Below, one piece after another: positions 39,640-47,966 of a DNA stretch of 64,000 bases (positions are counted from its first letter, which is position 1; every line of letters begins with the position of its first letter). The position numbers and the translations under genes were made by a program. The stretch is from Rahnella bonaserana (lineage in GTDB: Bacteria > Pseudomonadota > Gammaproteobacteria > Enterobacterales > Enterobacteriaceae), in contig NZ_JAFMOW010000064.1 of the NCBI RefSeq assembly GCF_019049675.1, positions 248,001-312,000 on the forward strand. Direction: 5' to 3'. The notes beneath the pieces were generated by a model. The model searched no databases and was not told where the DNA came from. It worked only from the letters and a program-made list of their open reading frames with translations.

Positions 39640-40965
39640 ATGAGCTTAGACCTCGCGCGTTTTCACGCTGCCGCTGACGGGCTGCCGTTCCCTGACCGCT
39701 GGGCGGTGATGCCCTGGCGGCCTCAGCAGCCGGTTCCGCCGCAGGATATTCCCGCTCAGTGGCAGGCGCTGTGTCAGCGTGCGCTTCCGGCCAATAAACG
39801 TCTGGTTTATCTGCATATCCCCTTTTGTGCGACGCACTGTAAATTTTGCGGGTTCTACCAGAACAAACTGGAAGCGGAAGCCACAGAACAATACTGCGAT
39901 TACCTGATCCGGGAAATAGAACAGGAAGCCACTGAGCCGCTGCCTCAGTCCGCGCCTGTCCACGCGGTCTACTTTGGTGGCGGCACACCGACCGCACTCA
40001 GCGCAAAACAGCTTCACCGGATCATCAGCACGCTGCGTCGCTGTTTGCCGCTGGCACCGGATTGCGAAATCACTGTCGAAGGGCGGATCCTTAATTTCGA
40101 TGACGAACGCATCGACGCCTGTCTGGAGGCGGGTGCTAACCGTTTTTCTATCGGCATTCAGACCTTTGATACCCGTGTCCGCCAGCGTATGGGACGCCGC
40201 GCCAGCCGTGAAGAAGCGATACAGTTTTTGCGTAAACTCGGGGAACGTGACTGCGCTGCGGTGGTCTGCGATCTGATGTTCGGATTACCGGAACAGACGC
40301 CGGAAAGCTGGCGGGAGGATTTGCAGATCGTCCGCGATTTACCGCTGGACGGCGTGGACCTTTACGCCCTGAACCTGCTGCCTTCCACGCCGCTGGGCAA
40401 AGCCGTGGAAAATAAACGCGTCTCTCTGCCGGATGTCGCGATGCGTCGTGATTTTTACCTCGAAGGCGAAGCCTTTCTGGCGCGCGATGGCTGGCATCAG
40501 ATAAGTAACAGTCACTGGGCGCGCACCACGCGGGAACGCAATCTGTACAATTTGCTGATCAAAAAAGGCGCGGACTGTCTTGCTTTTGGCAGCGGTGCAG
40601 GTGGCAATCTCGGCGGGCAATCGTACATGACCGCACGCAGTCTGGAGATGTATTACCAGCAGATGGACGCCGGACAGAAACCGATCATGATGATGACCGC
40701 TGCGGCGACCGGTGAGCACCGCTGGCGACTGGATTTACAGGGCGGCATCGAGGCGGGCCGGTATGACCTGAGCCGTATCATCACCGATCCTTTCCCGCTC
40801 GAACCGCTGTTACAGCAATGGCAAGAGTGCGGCCTGATGCACAACGAAGGCCCGCGCTTCAGTCTCACTCCCTCCGGACGATTCTGGGCCAGCAACATGT
40901 TGCAGGCGCTGCAAACCCTCATCCCACAACTGACTTTACGGAATACCCACCATGCCAACGGATAA
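39640..40965 (+). CDS. hutW: Anaerobic haem-degrading radical SAM methyltransferase (HutW/ChuW)
   Basis: A 441-residue radical SAM enzyme related to HemN. HIPFCATHCKFCGFYQN carries the CxxxCxxC cluster ligands, followed by VYFGGGTPTALS and RFSIGIQTFD as in the HemN group. ChuW and HutW open the haem ring by radical methylation in the absence of oxygen, releasing iron and giving the linear tetrapyrrole anaerobilin. AGGAGA precedes the ATG. It is first in a three-gene operon with hutX and a ChuY-like gene, under a Fur box. The split from HemN is made by the partners and sequence. Confidence 0.92.
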   Translation: MSLDLARFHAAADGLPFPDRWAVMPWRPQQPVPPQDIPAQWQALCQRALPANKRLVYLHIPFCATHCKFCGFYQNKLEAEATEQYCDYLIREIEQEATEPLPQSAPVHAVYFGGGTPTALSAKQLHRIISTLRRCLPLAPDCEITVEGRILNFDDERIDACLEAGANRFSIGIQTFDTRVRQRMGRRASREEAIQFLRKLGERDCAAVVCDLMFGLPEQTPESWREDLQIVRDLPLDGVDLYALNLLPSTPLGKAVENKRVSLPDVAMRRDFYLEGEAFLARDGWHQISNSHWARTTRERNLYNLLIKKGADCLAFGSGAGGNLGGQSYMTARSLEMYYQQMDAGQKPIMMMTAAATGEHRWRLDLQGGIEAGRYDLSRIITDPFPLEPLLQQWQECGLMHNEGPRFSLTPSGRFWASNMLQALQTLIPQLTLRNTHHANG

Positions 40966-41458
40966 ACTTCAGTCCCTGATCGACTTTCTCGCCACTCAGC
41001 CCGACGGAACCGTCGAAGATATCGCCCGCGAATTCCACATCACCCCGCTGGAAGTGATCCAGAACCTGCCGGGGAGCTATCTGTTTGCCGGGGCACATTT
41101 CGACGCCGTATGGGACAACATTACCGGATGGGGCGATGTGACGACGTTGGTCAATAATGACGATCTGATCCTCGAATTTCACGGCCCGTTACCGAGCGGA
41201 ACACACCGTCACGGTTATTTTAACCTGCGCGGCAAACAGGGCATGAGCGGGCATATCCGCGCGACGCATTGTCAGCATATTGCGCTGGTGGAACGTCCGT
41301 TTATGGGAATGAGCACAGCAAGTGTCTGGTTTTTAAGCGCTTCTGGTTATGCCATGCTCAAGGTTTTCGTCGGGCGTGACAGCCATCGGGAATTACTGAC
41401 CGATCAGCTGAATGCATTTCGCGCCCTTCCCGCCACTCTGGCTGAGAGAGAGAAATAA
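40952..41458 (+). CDS. hutX: Haem utilisation carrier protein HutX
   Basis: A 168-residue cytosolic haem-handling protein of the HutX/HugX/ChuX family. LQSLIDFLATQPDGTVEDIA at the start, ITPLEVIQNLP and the EFHGPLPSGTHRHGYFNLRG core strand are family marks. It overlaps hutW by 14 bases. It is thought to receive imported haem and hand it to the degrading enzyme. The usual third partner HutZ is not here; a ChuY-like reductase follows instead. Confidence 0.92.
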   Translation: MPTDKLQSLIDFLATQPDGTVEDIAREFHITPLEVIQNLPGSYLFAGAHFDAVWDNITGWGDVTTLVNNDDLILEFHGPLPSGTHRHGYFNLRGKQGMSGHIRATHCQHIALVERPFMGMSTASVWFLSASGYAMLKVFVGRDSHRELLTDQLNAFRALPATLAEREK

Positions 41459-41460
41459 CC

Positions 41461-42084
41461 TTGAACACTTTTCTGATTTTTGGCGCTGGCAGTGGCGTCG
41501 GTGCTGAACTGGTGGCGTTGACGGCGCAGGAACGTCCGGTGGTCGCGCTTATCCGCAACGCCGAACAGGCGCAAACCTTGCGCGCACGTGGTGTGACCGT
41601 CATTGAGGGCGATGCGCTTAATCCCGCCGACGTTTTGCAGGCCTGCAAGATGGCAGGAAGTGAAGCACAAATCGTGTCAACGCTGGGCGGTAAACTCGCC
41701 GATTACACCGCCAACCGGTTGATCATTGATACTGCGGAGCAAACCGGTATCCGCCAGATGTTACTGGTCACCTCAATTGGCTGCGGCGACAGCTGGCCGA
41801 CGCTGTCTGCCCGCGCAAAACAGGCCTTCGGTCAGGCCGTACGCGAAAAATCACTGGCGGAAAGCTGGCTGCAAACCAGCACGCTGGACGGGTGCATCCT
41901 GCGTCCCGGCGGCCTGATGAATGGCGAAGCGACAGGCAAAGCGCATCTGATCCAAACCGAAGCCCACGGCCGCGTGCGCCGCAGCGATGTCGCGCTGCAC
42001 ATTCAGCAGCTGCTGGCCTCAGGCGAAGGCTGGGGCGAGATCTTTGCGCTGTGTGATTCGACCCTGGAAGGGGAACGGTTCTGA
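41461..42084 (+). CDS. ChuY-like NAD(P)H-binding reductase
   Basis: A 207-residue Rossmann-fold protein. The N-terminus NTFLIFGAGSGVGAELVAL has the GxGxxG dinucleotide motif, and MLLVTSIGCGDSW and LRPGGLMN follow as in NAD(P)H-binding DUF/SDR-atypical proteins. The start is TTG, two bases after hutX. In E. coli O157, ChuY reduces anaerobilin made by ChuW and carries haem, and the same order hutW-hutX-chuY suggests that role here. Residue-level evidence for the substrate is lacking. Confidence 0.78.
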   Translation: MNTFLIFGAGSGVGAELVALTAQERPVVALIRNAEQAQTLRARGVTVIEGDALNPADVLQACKMAGSEAQIVSTLGGKLADYTANRLIIDTAEQTGIRQMLLVTSIGCGDSWPTLSARAKQAFGQAVREKSLAESWLQTSTLDGCILRPGGLMNGEATGKAHLIQTEAHGRVRRSDVALHIQQLLASGEGWGEIFALCDSTLEGERF

Positions 42085-42090
42085 TCTCAT

Positions 42091-42112
42091 GCCCCGGAAA
42101 CGGGGCTTTTTA
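42091..42112 (+). terminator. Intrinsic terminator of the hutW operon
   Basis: GCCCCG and CGGGGC close a GAAA tetraloop (42091-42106), followed by five T. Confidence 0.92.
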
Positions 42113-42251
42113 AGCCCCCGACATTTAATTCAATTTTTTCGAACAAAATAAGCAAATCACTCCGCTATCCCTTCCGGTCGCACGGCGCTATTCTTCTTCT
42201 CATCGAAGGCACACGGCCTTACCCAAACAAACATTGAGAAGGAATGACATC

Positions 42252-42473
42252 ATGAAATCTATCAAAACTTTCGTTATCGCTGCTGCACTCACCACAGTTT
42301 CTTTCGGTAGCTTCGCGGCTGAAATCGGCACCATAACGGCCTCTGACAATACCTTAGAGGGTCTGGAATCCACTTTCGCCGCCAAAGCCGCTGCTGCCGG
42401 TGCCAGTTCTTATAAAATCATCGAAGCCGGTGGTCAGAACCGCATTCATGGTACCGCTGTGTTGTACAAATAA
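42252..42473 (+). CDS. YdgH/BhsA/McbA-like (DUF1471) periplasmic stress protein
   Basis: A 73-residue protein. MKSIKTFVIAAALTTVSFGSFA is a Sec signal, and the mature part (EIGTITASDNTLEGLESTFAAKAAAAGASSYKIIEAGGQNRIHGTAVLYK in outline) has the DUF1471 fold pattern, with the terminal GTAVLYK typical of the family. The upstream ATG at 42234 is rejected because AAGGAATG lies just before 42252. Members respond to stress, affect biofilm and sit in the periplasm or outer membrane. Its terminator is duplicated at 44485, beyond the HipA-like module. Confidence 0.9.
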   Translation: MKSIKTFVIAAALTTVSFGSFAAEIGTITASDNTLEGLESTFAAKAAAAGASSYKIIEAGGQNRIHGTAVLYK

Positions 42474-42494
42474 TTTGCTGAAATTTGTTATTCA

Positions 42495-42532
42495 AAACAA
42501 AAGCCGCTCCTTTTACAGAGCTGCTTTGTCGT
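42495..42532. repeat. Terminator-derived direct repeat, left copy
   Basis: 38 bases identical to 44485-44522 except one position (CTGC for CGGC). It holds the hairpin that ends the DUF1471 gene; the single change weakens one pair of the stem. The two copies bracket the HipA-like module, 1990 bases apart. Confidence 0.88.
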
Positions 42533-42666
42533 TGAGTAGCGAAAATTAACGAGTGGTATAAAACGCAATAAATTCGAAAAATCCGAATAATGAGTGCTTT
42601 AGGTAACGTTAAATGGACTATTCTTTATTAACGAGTAATATGACACTCATAAGTAAAGGGGATCTT

Positions 42667-44016
42667 ATGGAACAGTTAACGTTACAGGCTTTTCTCAATA
42701 ATGAGTGGGTGGATATTGCTAACATCACTTTTCCCGACAGCGAACAAAACAACTATCGCCTGACTGAACTTAATTATCTTTTCGATTATGCGATTGATAA
42801 CCTCGACCGGGACGATAACCGCGCCGTATCACTTAACCATCCGGTCGCCCTCTTTTTCGATGATAACGGGCAACGCGGATGGCTGAAATTTCTCGATGAC
42901 ATCATTCCCAGCGGCTCCAGCCGCCGCTATTGGTCCAACTATCTTGACCTCGAAGGGCTGACCCCGGATGAGCAAAATTTTGTATTGCTCAAGCATGGCA
43001 CCCTGTCCCCTGTCGGTAACCTGCGCATTAAAGAATCCTTGCCGGAACATAACCCCCTTGCTGAACAACTCTTTTTCACCGTCGACGACGTTATAAACCG
43101 GGCAGGAGACTTTCTGGATTATGCCCAGCAACGCGGTGCCGCTGCCGGGGGGGCGACAGGTGCGGGCGGGGAAGCACCAAAACTGCTGCTCCGTTGCAAC
43201 CGGGAACAGCAAATCTGGATCGATACCTATCAGAGTGATCCCGCCAACCGGGATATTCCTTATCTGGTCAAATATCCACGCGGGGCAAGGACTGAAGTGG
43301 ACTGCAATATTTTGCGGGCTGAATTCCATTTCTATCATGAACTGGAAGCGATGGGATTTGAGACAATCCCGACTCACAATATGCGGCTGGAAGAAGGTCT
43401 GAGTTATCCGTCACTGTGGTTGCCACGTTTTGATATTGCCTTTGAAGAAGATGGTGTCGTCAGGCGGTTGGGGATGGAATCGGTCTATTCTCTGCTGCGC
43501 AAGGCACCCGGTGTCACGCTCTATCATGAAGAAACCCTCAGGACATTGATTAATCAAATTTCCCGCAGCCATATGGTGACAGGGCAGGGTTTTTCTTTTG
43601 ATATCCCGGCGTTTGTTACCGAATGGGTCCGACGGGATCTGCTCAATATTATTTTTGGCAACAGCGATAACCATGGTCGAAATACTTCTTTTCTCAAGGA
43701 TGAAGGCAGCATCCGGCTCGCGCCGATCTACGATTTCGCGCCCATGAAGGCCGATCCTGAAGGGATTGCCAGAACGACGAAATGGAAAACGCCGCTGGAA
43801 GTTGGCGGTGAATATGATTTTCCCGCTATTGCGCAAACCCTGGATGATCTCATTCCGGCACAAAACTTACTCCGGGCGCTCAATGAGACTGCTGAGCAAC
43901 TGACAGGTCTGAAAGACCGGCTTGCTGCCCGGGGTATCCCGCAACAGATCCTGAACATGCCCGCAATAAGTTTCAGTTTTATTCCCGAAAAATTGCGCCG
44001 CTGGGGGCTGTTATGA
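42667..44016 (+). CDS. HipA-like serine/threonine kinase (YjjJ-type toxin candidate)
   Basis: A 449-residue HipA-family protein. The frame is open from 42613, but AAAGGGGA precedes the ATG at 42667, giving MEQLTLQAFLNNEW. A glycine-rich loop (GGATGAGG) precedes PKLLLRC in the ATP-binding lobe, the catalytic loop is GNSDNHGRN, and the metal Asp is in APIYDFAPM. HipA kinases phosphorylate glutamyl-tRNA synthetase or other tRNA synthetases and arrest growth; the YjjJ branch is less well understood. The HTH partner gene overlaps its stop by four bases and comes after it, the reverse of hipBA. Confidence 0.85.
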   Translation: MEQLTLQAFLNNEWVDIANITFPDSEQNNYRLTELNYLFDYAIDNLDRDDNRAVSLNHPVALFFDDNGQRGWLKFLDDIIPSGSSRRYWSNYLDLEGLTPDEQNFVLLKHGTLSPVGNLRIKESLPEHNPLAEQLFFTVDDVINRAGDFLDYAQQRGAAAGGATGAGGEAPKLLLRCNREQQIWIDTYQSDPANRDIPYLVKYPRGARTEVDCNILRAEFHFYHELEAMGFETIPTHNMRLEEGLSYPSLWLPRFDIAFEEDGVVRRLGMESVYSLLRKAPGVTLYHEETLRTLINQISRSHMVTGQGFSFDIPAFVTEWVRRDLLNIIFGNSDNHGRNTSFLKDEGSIRLAPIYDFAPMKADPEGIARTTKWKTPLEVGGEYDFPAIAQTLDDLIPAQNLLRALNETAEQLTGLKDRLAARGIPQQILNMPAISFSFIPEKLRRWGLL

Positions 44017-44486
44017 AAGAACCTCTGATTGCGGCCGATTCAGCGAAAAGCACCATCGCGAAAATACGGGCGAAAAAAAATGCCGCGCAGAGAACCCAAA
44101 GCGACACTGCAGAAATCACGAACCAGGCAGAGAGGGACCATGCTGTTAAAACACGCACCCGCCGCAGAGTCTCTCATCTGACGAAACCCGTCAGCGCCAA
44201 TGAAAGGAATGAAGCCAGACTTCAGATCATGCGCGCGCTGATATCCGGGGAAATAAGCCAGGGGGAAGCGTTAAAAGCACTGCGGATCAATGTGCTGGGG
44301 CTAAAACAAGATGCTTTCGCTAAACTGGTTTCCGTGTCGCGGAAAACACTGTCAGAAGTGGAAAATGATAAAGGAAATTATACCCCTGATATTATCAACA
44401 AACTGTTCAAACCCTTTGGTCTGAAAGTCGGGCTGGTGCCGGTTTCTCAGCAGGTGCTCTCGACGCTTTTTTTCAATAAGCAATAA
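44013..44486 (+). CDS. HipB-like XRE-family DNA-binding partner with long basic N-terminus
   Basis: A 157-residue protein translated from an ATGA overlap with the HipA-like gene. The C-terminal part has the XRE helix-turn-helix (LKQDAFAKLVSVSRKTLSEVENDK), then NKLFKPFGLKVGLV as in HipB. The first 75 or so residues are rich in Lys and Arg, look disordered, and are absent from E. coli HipB (88 residues). It should neutralise the kinase and repress the operon. The stop codon lies within two bases of the right-hand direct repeat. Confidence 0.82.
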   Translation: MKEPLIAADSAKSTIAKIRAKKNAAQRTQSDTAEITNQAERDHAVKTRTRRRVSHLTKPVSANERNEARLQIMRALISGEISQGEALKALRINVLGLKQDAFAKLVSVSRKTLSEVENDKGNYTPDIINKLFKPFGLKVGLVPVSQQVLSTLFFNKQ

Positions 44487-44522
44487 ACAAAAGCCGCTCC
44501 TTTTACAGAGCGGCTTTGTCGT
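44485..44522. repeat. Terminator-derived direct repeat, right copy
   Basis: The matching copy of 42495-42532. Here the stem (AAAGCCGCTC with GAGCGGCTTT) is perfect. It can terminate both the HipA/HipB module and sugE, which approaches from the other side. Confidence 0.88.
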
Positions 44523-44538
44523 GTTCAGCGTCCGGCTT

Positions 44539-44859
44539 TTACCCTTTCGTCGCCACTTTTAGCAAAACCACGCCGGAGAAAATCAGCAGCACGGCGATCA
44601 CCCGCAGCGGGTTGAGGCTTTCGCCGAACATCACCACGCCGAGAATGAAGGCACCGATAGCGCCGATACCGACCCAGACAGTGTAAGATGTGCCGAGCGG
44701 CAGGGTTTTCATCGAAATCGCCAGCAAAATGACGCTGAGGATCATGAAGAAAACCGTGAGAATACTGGGAATAAGGCGGGTGAAACCGTGGGATTCTTTC
44801 ATTGCGGTCGACCAGACCACTTCGAAAATACCGGCAAGAAACAGATAGAACCAGGCCAT
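44539..44859 (-). CDS. sugE: SugE/Gdx guanidinium exporter, small multidrug resistance family
   Basis: A 106-residue inner-membrane protein with four helices and the conserved Glu14 (IFEVVWSTAMKESHG) that couples proton and substrate movement. WVGIGAIGAFILGVVMFGES is a typical third-helix region. The His/Ser-rich first loop and SugE-type N-terminus AWFYLFLAGIFE separate it from EmrE. Gdx proteins export guanidinium ion, and a guanidine-II riboswitch lies in its leader, which supports that specificity directly. Confidence 0.95.
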   Translation of the reverse strand: MAWFYLFLAGIFEVVWSTAMKESHGFTRLIPSILTVFFMILSVILLAISMKTLPLGTSYTVWVGIGAIGAFILGVVMFGESLNPLRVIAVLLIFSGVVLLKVATKG

Positions 44860-44875
44860 GATAGTTCCTGAAAAC

Positions 44876-44926
44876 GCGCAAGGTCGTCCCTGCTTAGTAT
44901 GGCTGAATCTCTGGTCGTCCAGTCAG
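44876..44926 (-). promoter_or_regulatory. Guanidine-II (mini-ykkC) riboswitch before sugE
   Basis: Read on the minus strand, two hairpins display ACGA loops: CTGG-ACGA-CCAG (44922-44911) and GCAGGG-ACGA-CCTTGC (44893-44878). Paired ACG(A/G) loops 15-20 bases apart define this class, and its usual gene is sugE. The second hairpin ends 18 bases before the start codon, suiting control of ribosome access. Confidence 0.93.
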
Positions 44927-44941
44927 CATGAAGAGTGAAAT

Positions 44942-44971
44942 ATTATAGTCCACTCATTCATGCTGTTACAA
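44942..44971 (-). promoter_or_regulatory. sugE promoter
   Basis: Minus-strand TATAAT (44947-44942) with TTGTAA 18 bases upstream. Transcription would begin just before the first riboswitch hairpin. Confidence 0.75.
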
Positions 44972-44986
44972 AAACATAATCAGGAT

Positions 44987-46453
44987 TCAGAGCGGCACAG
45001 AAAACTGGAAACAGGCACCGTGTTTCGGCTGTTCAATCAGCTGGATATCGCTGCCGTGCAGTTGCAGAATGCGGCGGACAATCATCAGCCCCAGCCCGCC
45101 TGCGCGGTGTTTGTTGGTACTGAGTATCGACGGACGTACAAACAGGCTGTCTTTCAGCTCCGGCGCAATGCCCGGACCGCTGTCTTTCAGTTGCACCATC
45201 ACCTGCCCTTCGCGCGGCCACAGTTTAATTTCGATCGTCCCGCCTTCCGGCGTGAAGCGGATGGCGTTATCCAGCAGGTTGGTCAGCACCCGTTCAATCA
45301 TGCCGAGATCGGCATTCACCAGCGGAATACCCGGTGTGATATCCGCCAGTAATTTTTGTCCGCGTGTTTCTGTTGCCAGTTCAAATTTCTGGAAAACATC
45401 TTGCACCAGTTCACTCAGCGAGAAAGGCTCTTTCTGCGGTTTCACCACGCCGTATTCCAGCCGCGCCAGTTCAAATAATTCCTGCGCCAGACGCCCGACT
45501 TTTTTACTCTGCGTCAGGGCAATATTCAGATAACGCTGGCGATCTTCATTGCTCAGATGATCTGATTTGACCGACAGCGTTTCCAGATAACCGTGCAACG
45601 ATGTCAGCGGCGTACGCAGGTCATGAGAAATATTGGCGATAAATTCACGCCGTTGCTGATCCTGCACCATCAGGTTTTGCCATTGCTGGTCGATACGTTT
45701 TGCCAGCCCGACAAATGCCTGTTGCAGTTGCGTGACTTCATCACGTGCGGCTCCGGCCGGTGCATCCGTTTTTGCCAGCGCCTGAATGGCATCCATGCCG
45801 CCGGTATCAAGCCCGGCAATTTGCGCCGTGAGTTTTCGCACCGGACGCGTCACCCAGCGGAACGCCAGCGCACCGGCCAGCAAACCAAACAGCGCCACCA
45901 GCCCCATCGAGCGCAGCGCCAGAGATATCGCCGACTGATATTGCGCATCACTGGTCAGCGCGGTGTAAGCATCGCCGAGCAGAACGATGTACACGTAACC
46001 CTGAGTTTTTCCGTTGACCAGCAACGGCGCGACGCTGAAGACCTGCGGAGTATGTGGGTCGCGCGGATTATCGCCATACACCGGCATCTTCGCGCCATGC
46101 AGCAGCGCGTTAACCGGTGCGAGATCGATGCGCTTTTGTTGCAATCTGCCAGCAGGAGCGGCATTGCCGACAATATTGCCGTCTTTATCCAGCAGATAAA
46201 CCTCCACGCTGGGATTCACCGCCATCAGCTGATCGAACAGGGTGTGCACTGCTTTCGGATCCCAGTCGCCCTGGCTGAGCAGCGGATTATTCGCCGCAAT
46301 CTGTGTCGCCAGATTGGCCGACAGCCGCTGGATCACCGACTGGCTGTACTGGTTGCTGGAGCGCACCTGCATATAGCCGGACAGCGCGCAGCAGGCGATC
46401 AGTAACACCGTAAATACCAGAGTCAGTCTTTGTGCCAGCGTGAGATTTTTCAT
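44987..46453 (-). CDS. Sensor histidine kinase
   Basis: A 488-residue membrane kinase. TM1 lies at about residues 11-30, a periplasmic sensing domain at about 31-180, TM2 at about 185-205 and a HAMP region at RWVTRPVRKLTAQIA. The H-box is IANISHDLRTPLTSLHGYLE. The N-box is NLLDNAIRFTPEGG, with DSGPGIAPELK and the G2 box GGLGLMIVRRIL completing the ATPase lid. It starts three bases after the response regulator stop. The divergent genes encode a methionine-rich peptide and a Mo reductase, so it may sense periplasmic oxidants or metal, by analogy with HprSR/YedVW. Confidence 0.9.
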   Translation of the reverse strand: MKNLTLAQRLTLVFTVLLIACCALSGYMQVRSSNQYSQSVIQRLSANLATQIAANNPLLSQGDWDPKAVHTLFDQLMAVNPSVEVYLLDKDGNIVGNAAPAGRLQQKRIDLAPVNALLHGAKMPVYGDNPRDPHTPQVFSVAPLLVNGKTQGYVYIVLLGDAYTALTSDAQYQSAISLALRSMGLVALFGLLAGALAFRWVTRPVRKLTAQIAGLDTGGMDAIQALAKTDAPAGAARDEVTQLQQAFVGLAKRIDQQWQNLMVQDQQRREFIANISHDLRTPLTSLHGYLETLSVKSDHLSNEDRQRYLNIALTQSKKVGRLAQELFELARLEYGVVKPQKEPFSLSELVQDVFQKFELATETRGQKLLADITPGIPLVNADLGMIERVLTNLLDNAIRFTPEGGTIEIKLWPREGQVMVQLKDSGPGIAPELKDSLFVRPSILSTNKHRAGGLGLMIVRRILQLHGSDIQLIEQPKHGACFQFSVPL

Positions 46454-46456
46454 GAT

Positions 46457-47179
46457 TTACCCTTGCGCATCTTCAGCAGAAGACACGAACTTATAGCCTT
46501 TTCCCCACACGGTCAGAATGCGTTCCGGCTCGGCCGGATTAGCTTCTATCTTGATGCGCAGCCGGTTGATATGGGTGTTCACCGTATGCTCATACCCTTC
46601 GTGTTCGTAGCCCCAGACCTGATTTAACAGACTGAGACGCGAGAACACTTTGCCGGGATTTTTGGCAAAGAAGTACAGCAGATCAAACTCGCGCGGCGTC
46701 AGTTCTACGGGCTGCTGACTGAGCATCACTTCGCGCGCAATCGGGTCGATCACCAGCCCGGAAAAACTCAGGGTTCCGGCGTCCATTTTCATATTGCGAC
46801 TCATCGCTTCCTGCCGCCGGAACAGCGCTTTGACCCGCGCCACCAGTTCCAGCATGGAGAAAGGTTTCGCCAGATAATCGTCCGCGCCCAGTTCCAGCCC
46901 GAGCACCCGATGCACTTCGCTGGAACGTGCGCTGATAATAATGATCGGCGTATAACGCGTCATGTTGCGCGCACGGCGGCAAATTTCCAGACCGTCTACA
47001 CCCGGCAGCATCAGATCGAGGATCAGCGCGTCCCAGCCACCCTTTTCCAGATGCGCCACGCCCAGATTACCGTCTGCGGCGTGCGTAATTTCATAACCCT
47101 CATCACGCAGATGCAGGCTGAGCAGTTCTGCGATATCCCCGTCATCTTCAACGATCAGGATCTTCTTCGTCTTATCCAT
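46457..47179 (-). CDS. OmpR-family response regulator
   Basis: A 240-residue regulator. The receiver domain has acidic residues in VEDDGDI, the phospho-acceptor Asp in DALILDLMLPGVDG, the Ser in IIIISARSS and the Lys in DYLAKPFSM. The C-terminal winged helix (VELTPREFDLLYFFAKNPGKVF, VNTHINRLRIKIE, GKGYKF) is OmpR/PhoB type. It is the first gene of the pair with the histidine kinase and divergent from the cytochrome b/Mo operon, with a 153-base shared control region that it probably binds. Confidence 0.92.
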   Translation of the reverse strand: MDKTKKILIVEDDGDIAELLSLHLRDEGYEITHAADGNLGVAHLEKGGWDALILDLMLPGVDGLEICRRARNMTRYTPIIIISARSSEVHRVLGLELGADDYLAKPFSMLELVARVKALFRRQEAMSRNMKMDAGTLSFSGLVIDPIAREVMLSQQPVELTPREFDLLYFFAKNPGKVFSRLSLLNQVWGYEHEGYEHTVNTHINRLRIKIEANPAEPERILTVWGKGYKFVSSAEDAQG

Positions 47180-47332
47180 ATGTCATCCCAAAACGTGGTG
47201 TTCCCCAATGGTTTGAGTCTACACAAGCAACCGCCCGCGAGTTATCACATTTTATTTAACTTTGCGTGAGGTATCGGGGAACAAATCCGCTCAATACTCG
47301 CTTCATCACAGGACGGACAGCCGGATGACAAC

Positions 47333-47959
47333 ATGACAATACACACGGATTTACCCGATCAGGCAAAACAAAAACCCGCCATCGTGCATCCGTTATGGCT
47401 GCGTCTGACGCACTGGCTGAACGCGCTGGCCGTGCTGATTATGGTCACCAGCGGCTGGCAGATTTATAACGCCTCACCGCTGTTTAATTTTGATTTCCCG
47501 CCAACGGTCACACTTGGTGGCTGGCTCGGTGGCGGCATTCAGTGGCATTTCGCCGGTATGTGGCTGTTTGGATTTAACGGCCTGTTTTATCTGCTGATGA
47601 ATATTTTTACCGGCCGCATGAAACGAAAATTCTGGCCTCTGACGCCGCGCGGCATCTTCAACGATTTACTGGCTGCCGTGCGCGGCAAGCTGAAACACGA
47701 CGATTTACGTCACTACAACATGGTGCAGCGCGCGGCGTATGTGTTCGTGATGTTCGACGGCATCGTGCTGGTGCTTTCCGGGCTGGTGGTATGGAAATCC
47801 GTGCAATTTCCGCTGCTGCGTGAACTGATGGGCGGCTTTGATACGGCGCGTTATGTGCATTTTCTGGCGATGGCTTCACTGGTGGGATTTGTGGTGCTGC
47901 ATATCGTGATGGTGGCACTGGTGCCGAAAACCCTGATTGCCATGATCCGCGGACGTTAA
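47333..47959 (+). CDS. Cytochrome b561-type membrane subunit
   Basis: A 208-residue di-haem membrane protein with four helices. Candidate haem histidines are in RLTHWLNALAV, IQWHFAGMWL, ARYVHFLAMAS and VVLHIVMVAL. The layout is that of the Ni/Fe-hydrogenase b-type cytochrome and thiosulfate reductase family. It starts the operon and lies seven bases before the molybdopterin gene, so it should carry electrons from quinol to that periplasmic enzyme, in the manner of MsrQ for MsrP. Confidence 0.88.
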   Translation: MTIHTDLPDQAKQKPAIVHPLWLRLTHWLNALAVLIMVTSGWQIYNASPLFNFDFPPTVTLGGWLGGGIQWHFAGMWLFGFNGLFYLLMNIFTGRMKRKFWPLTPRGIFNDLLAAVRGKLKHDDLRHYNMVQRAAYVFVMFDGIVLVLSGLVVWKSVQFPLLRELMGGFDTARYVHFLAMASLVGFVVLHIVMVALVPKTLIAMIRGR

Positions 47960-47966
47960 GGAAGAC

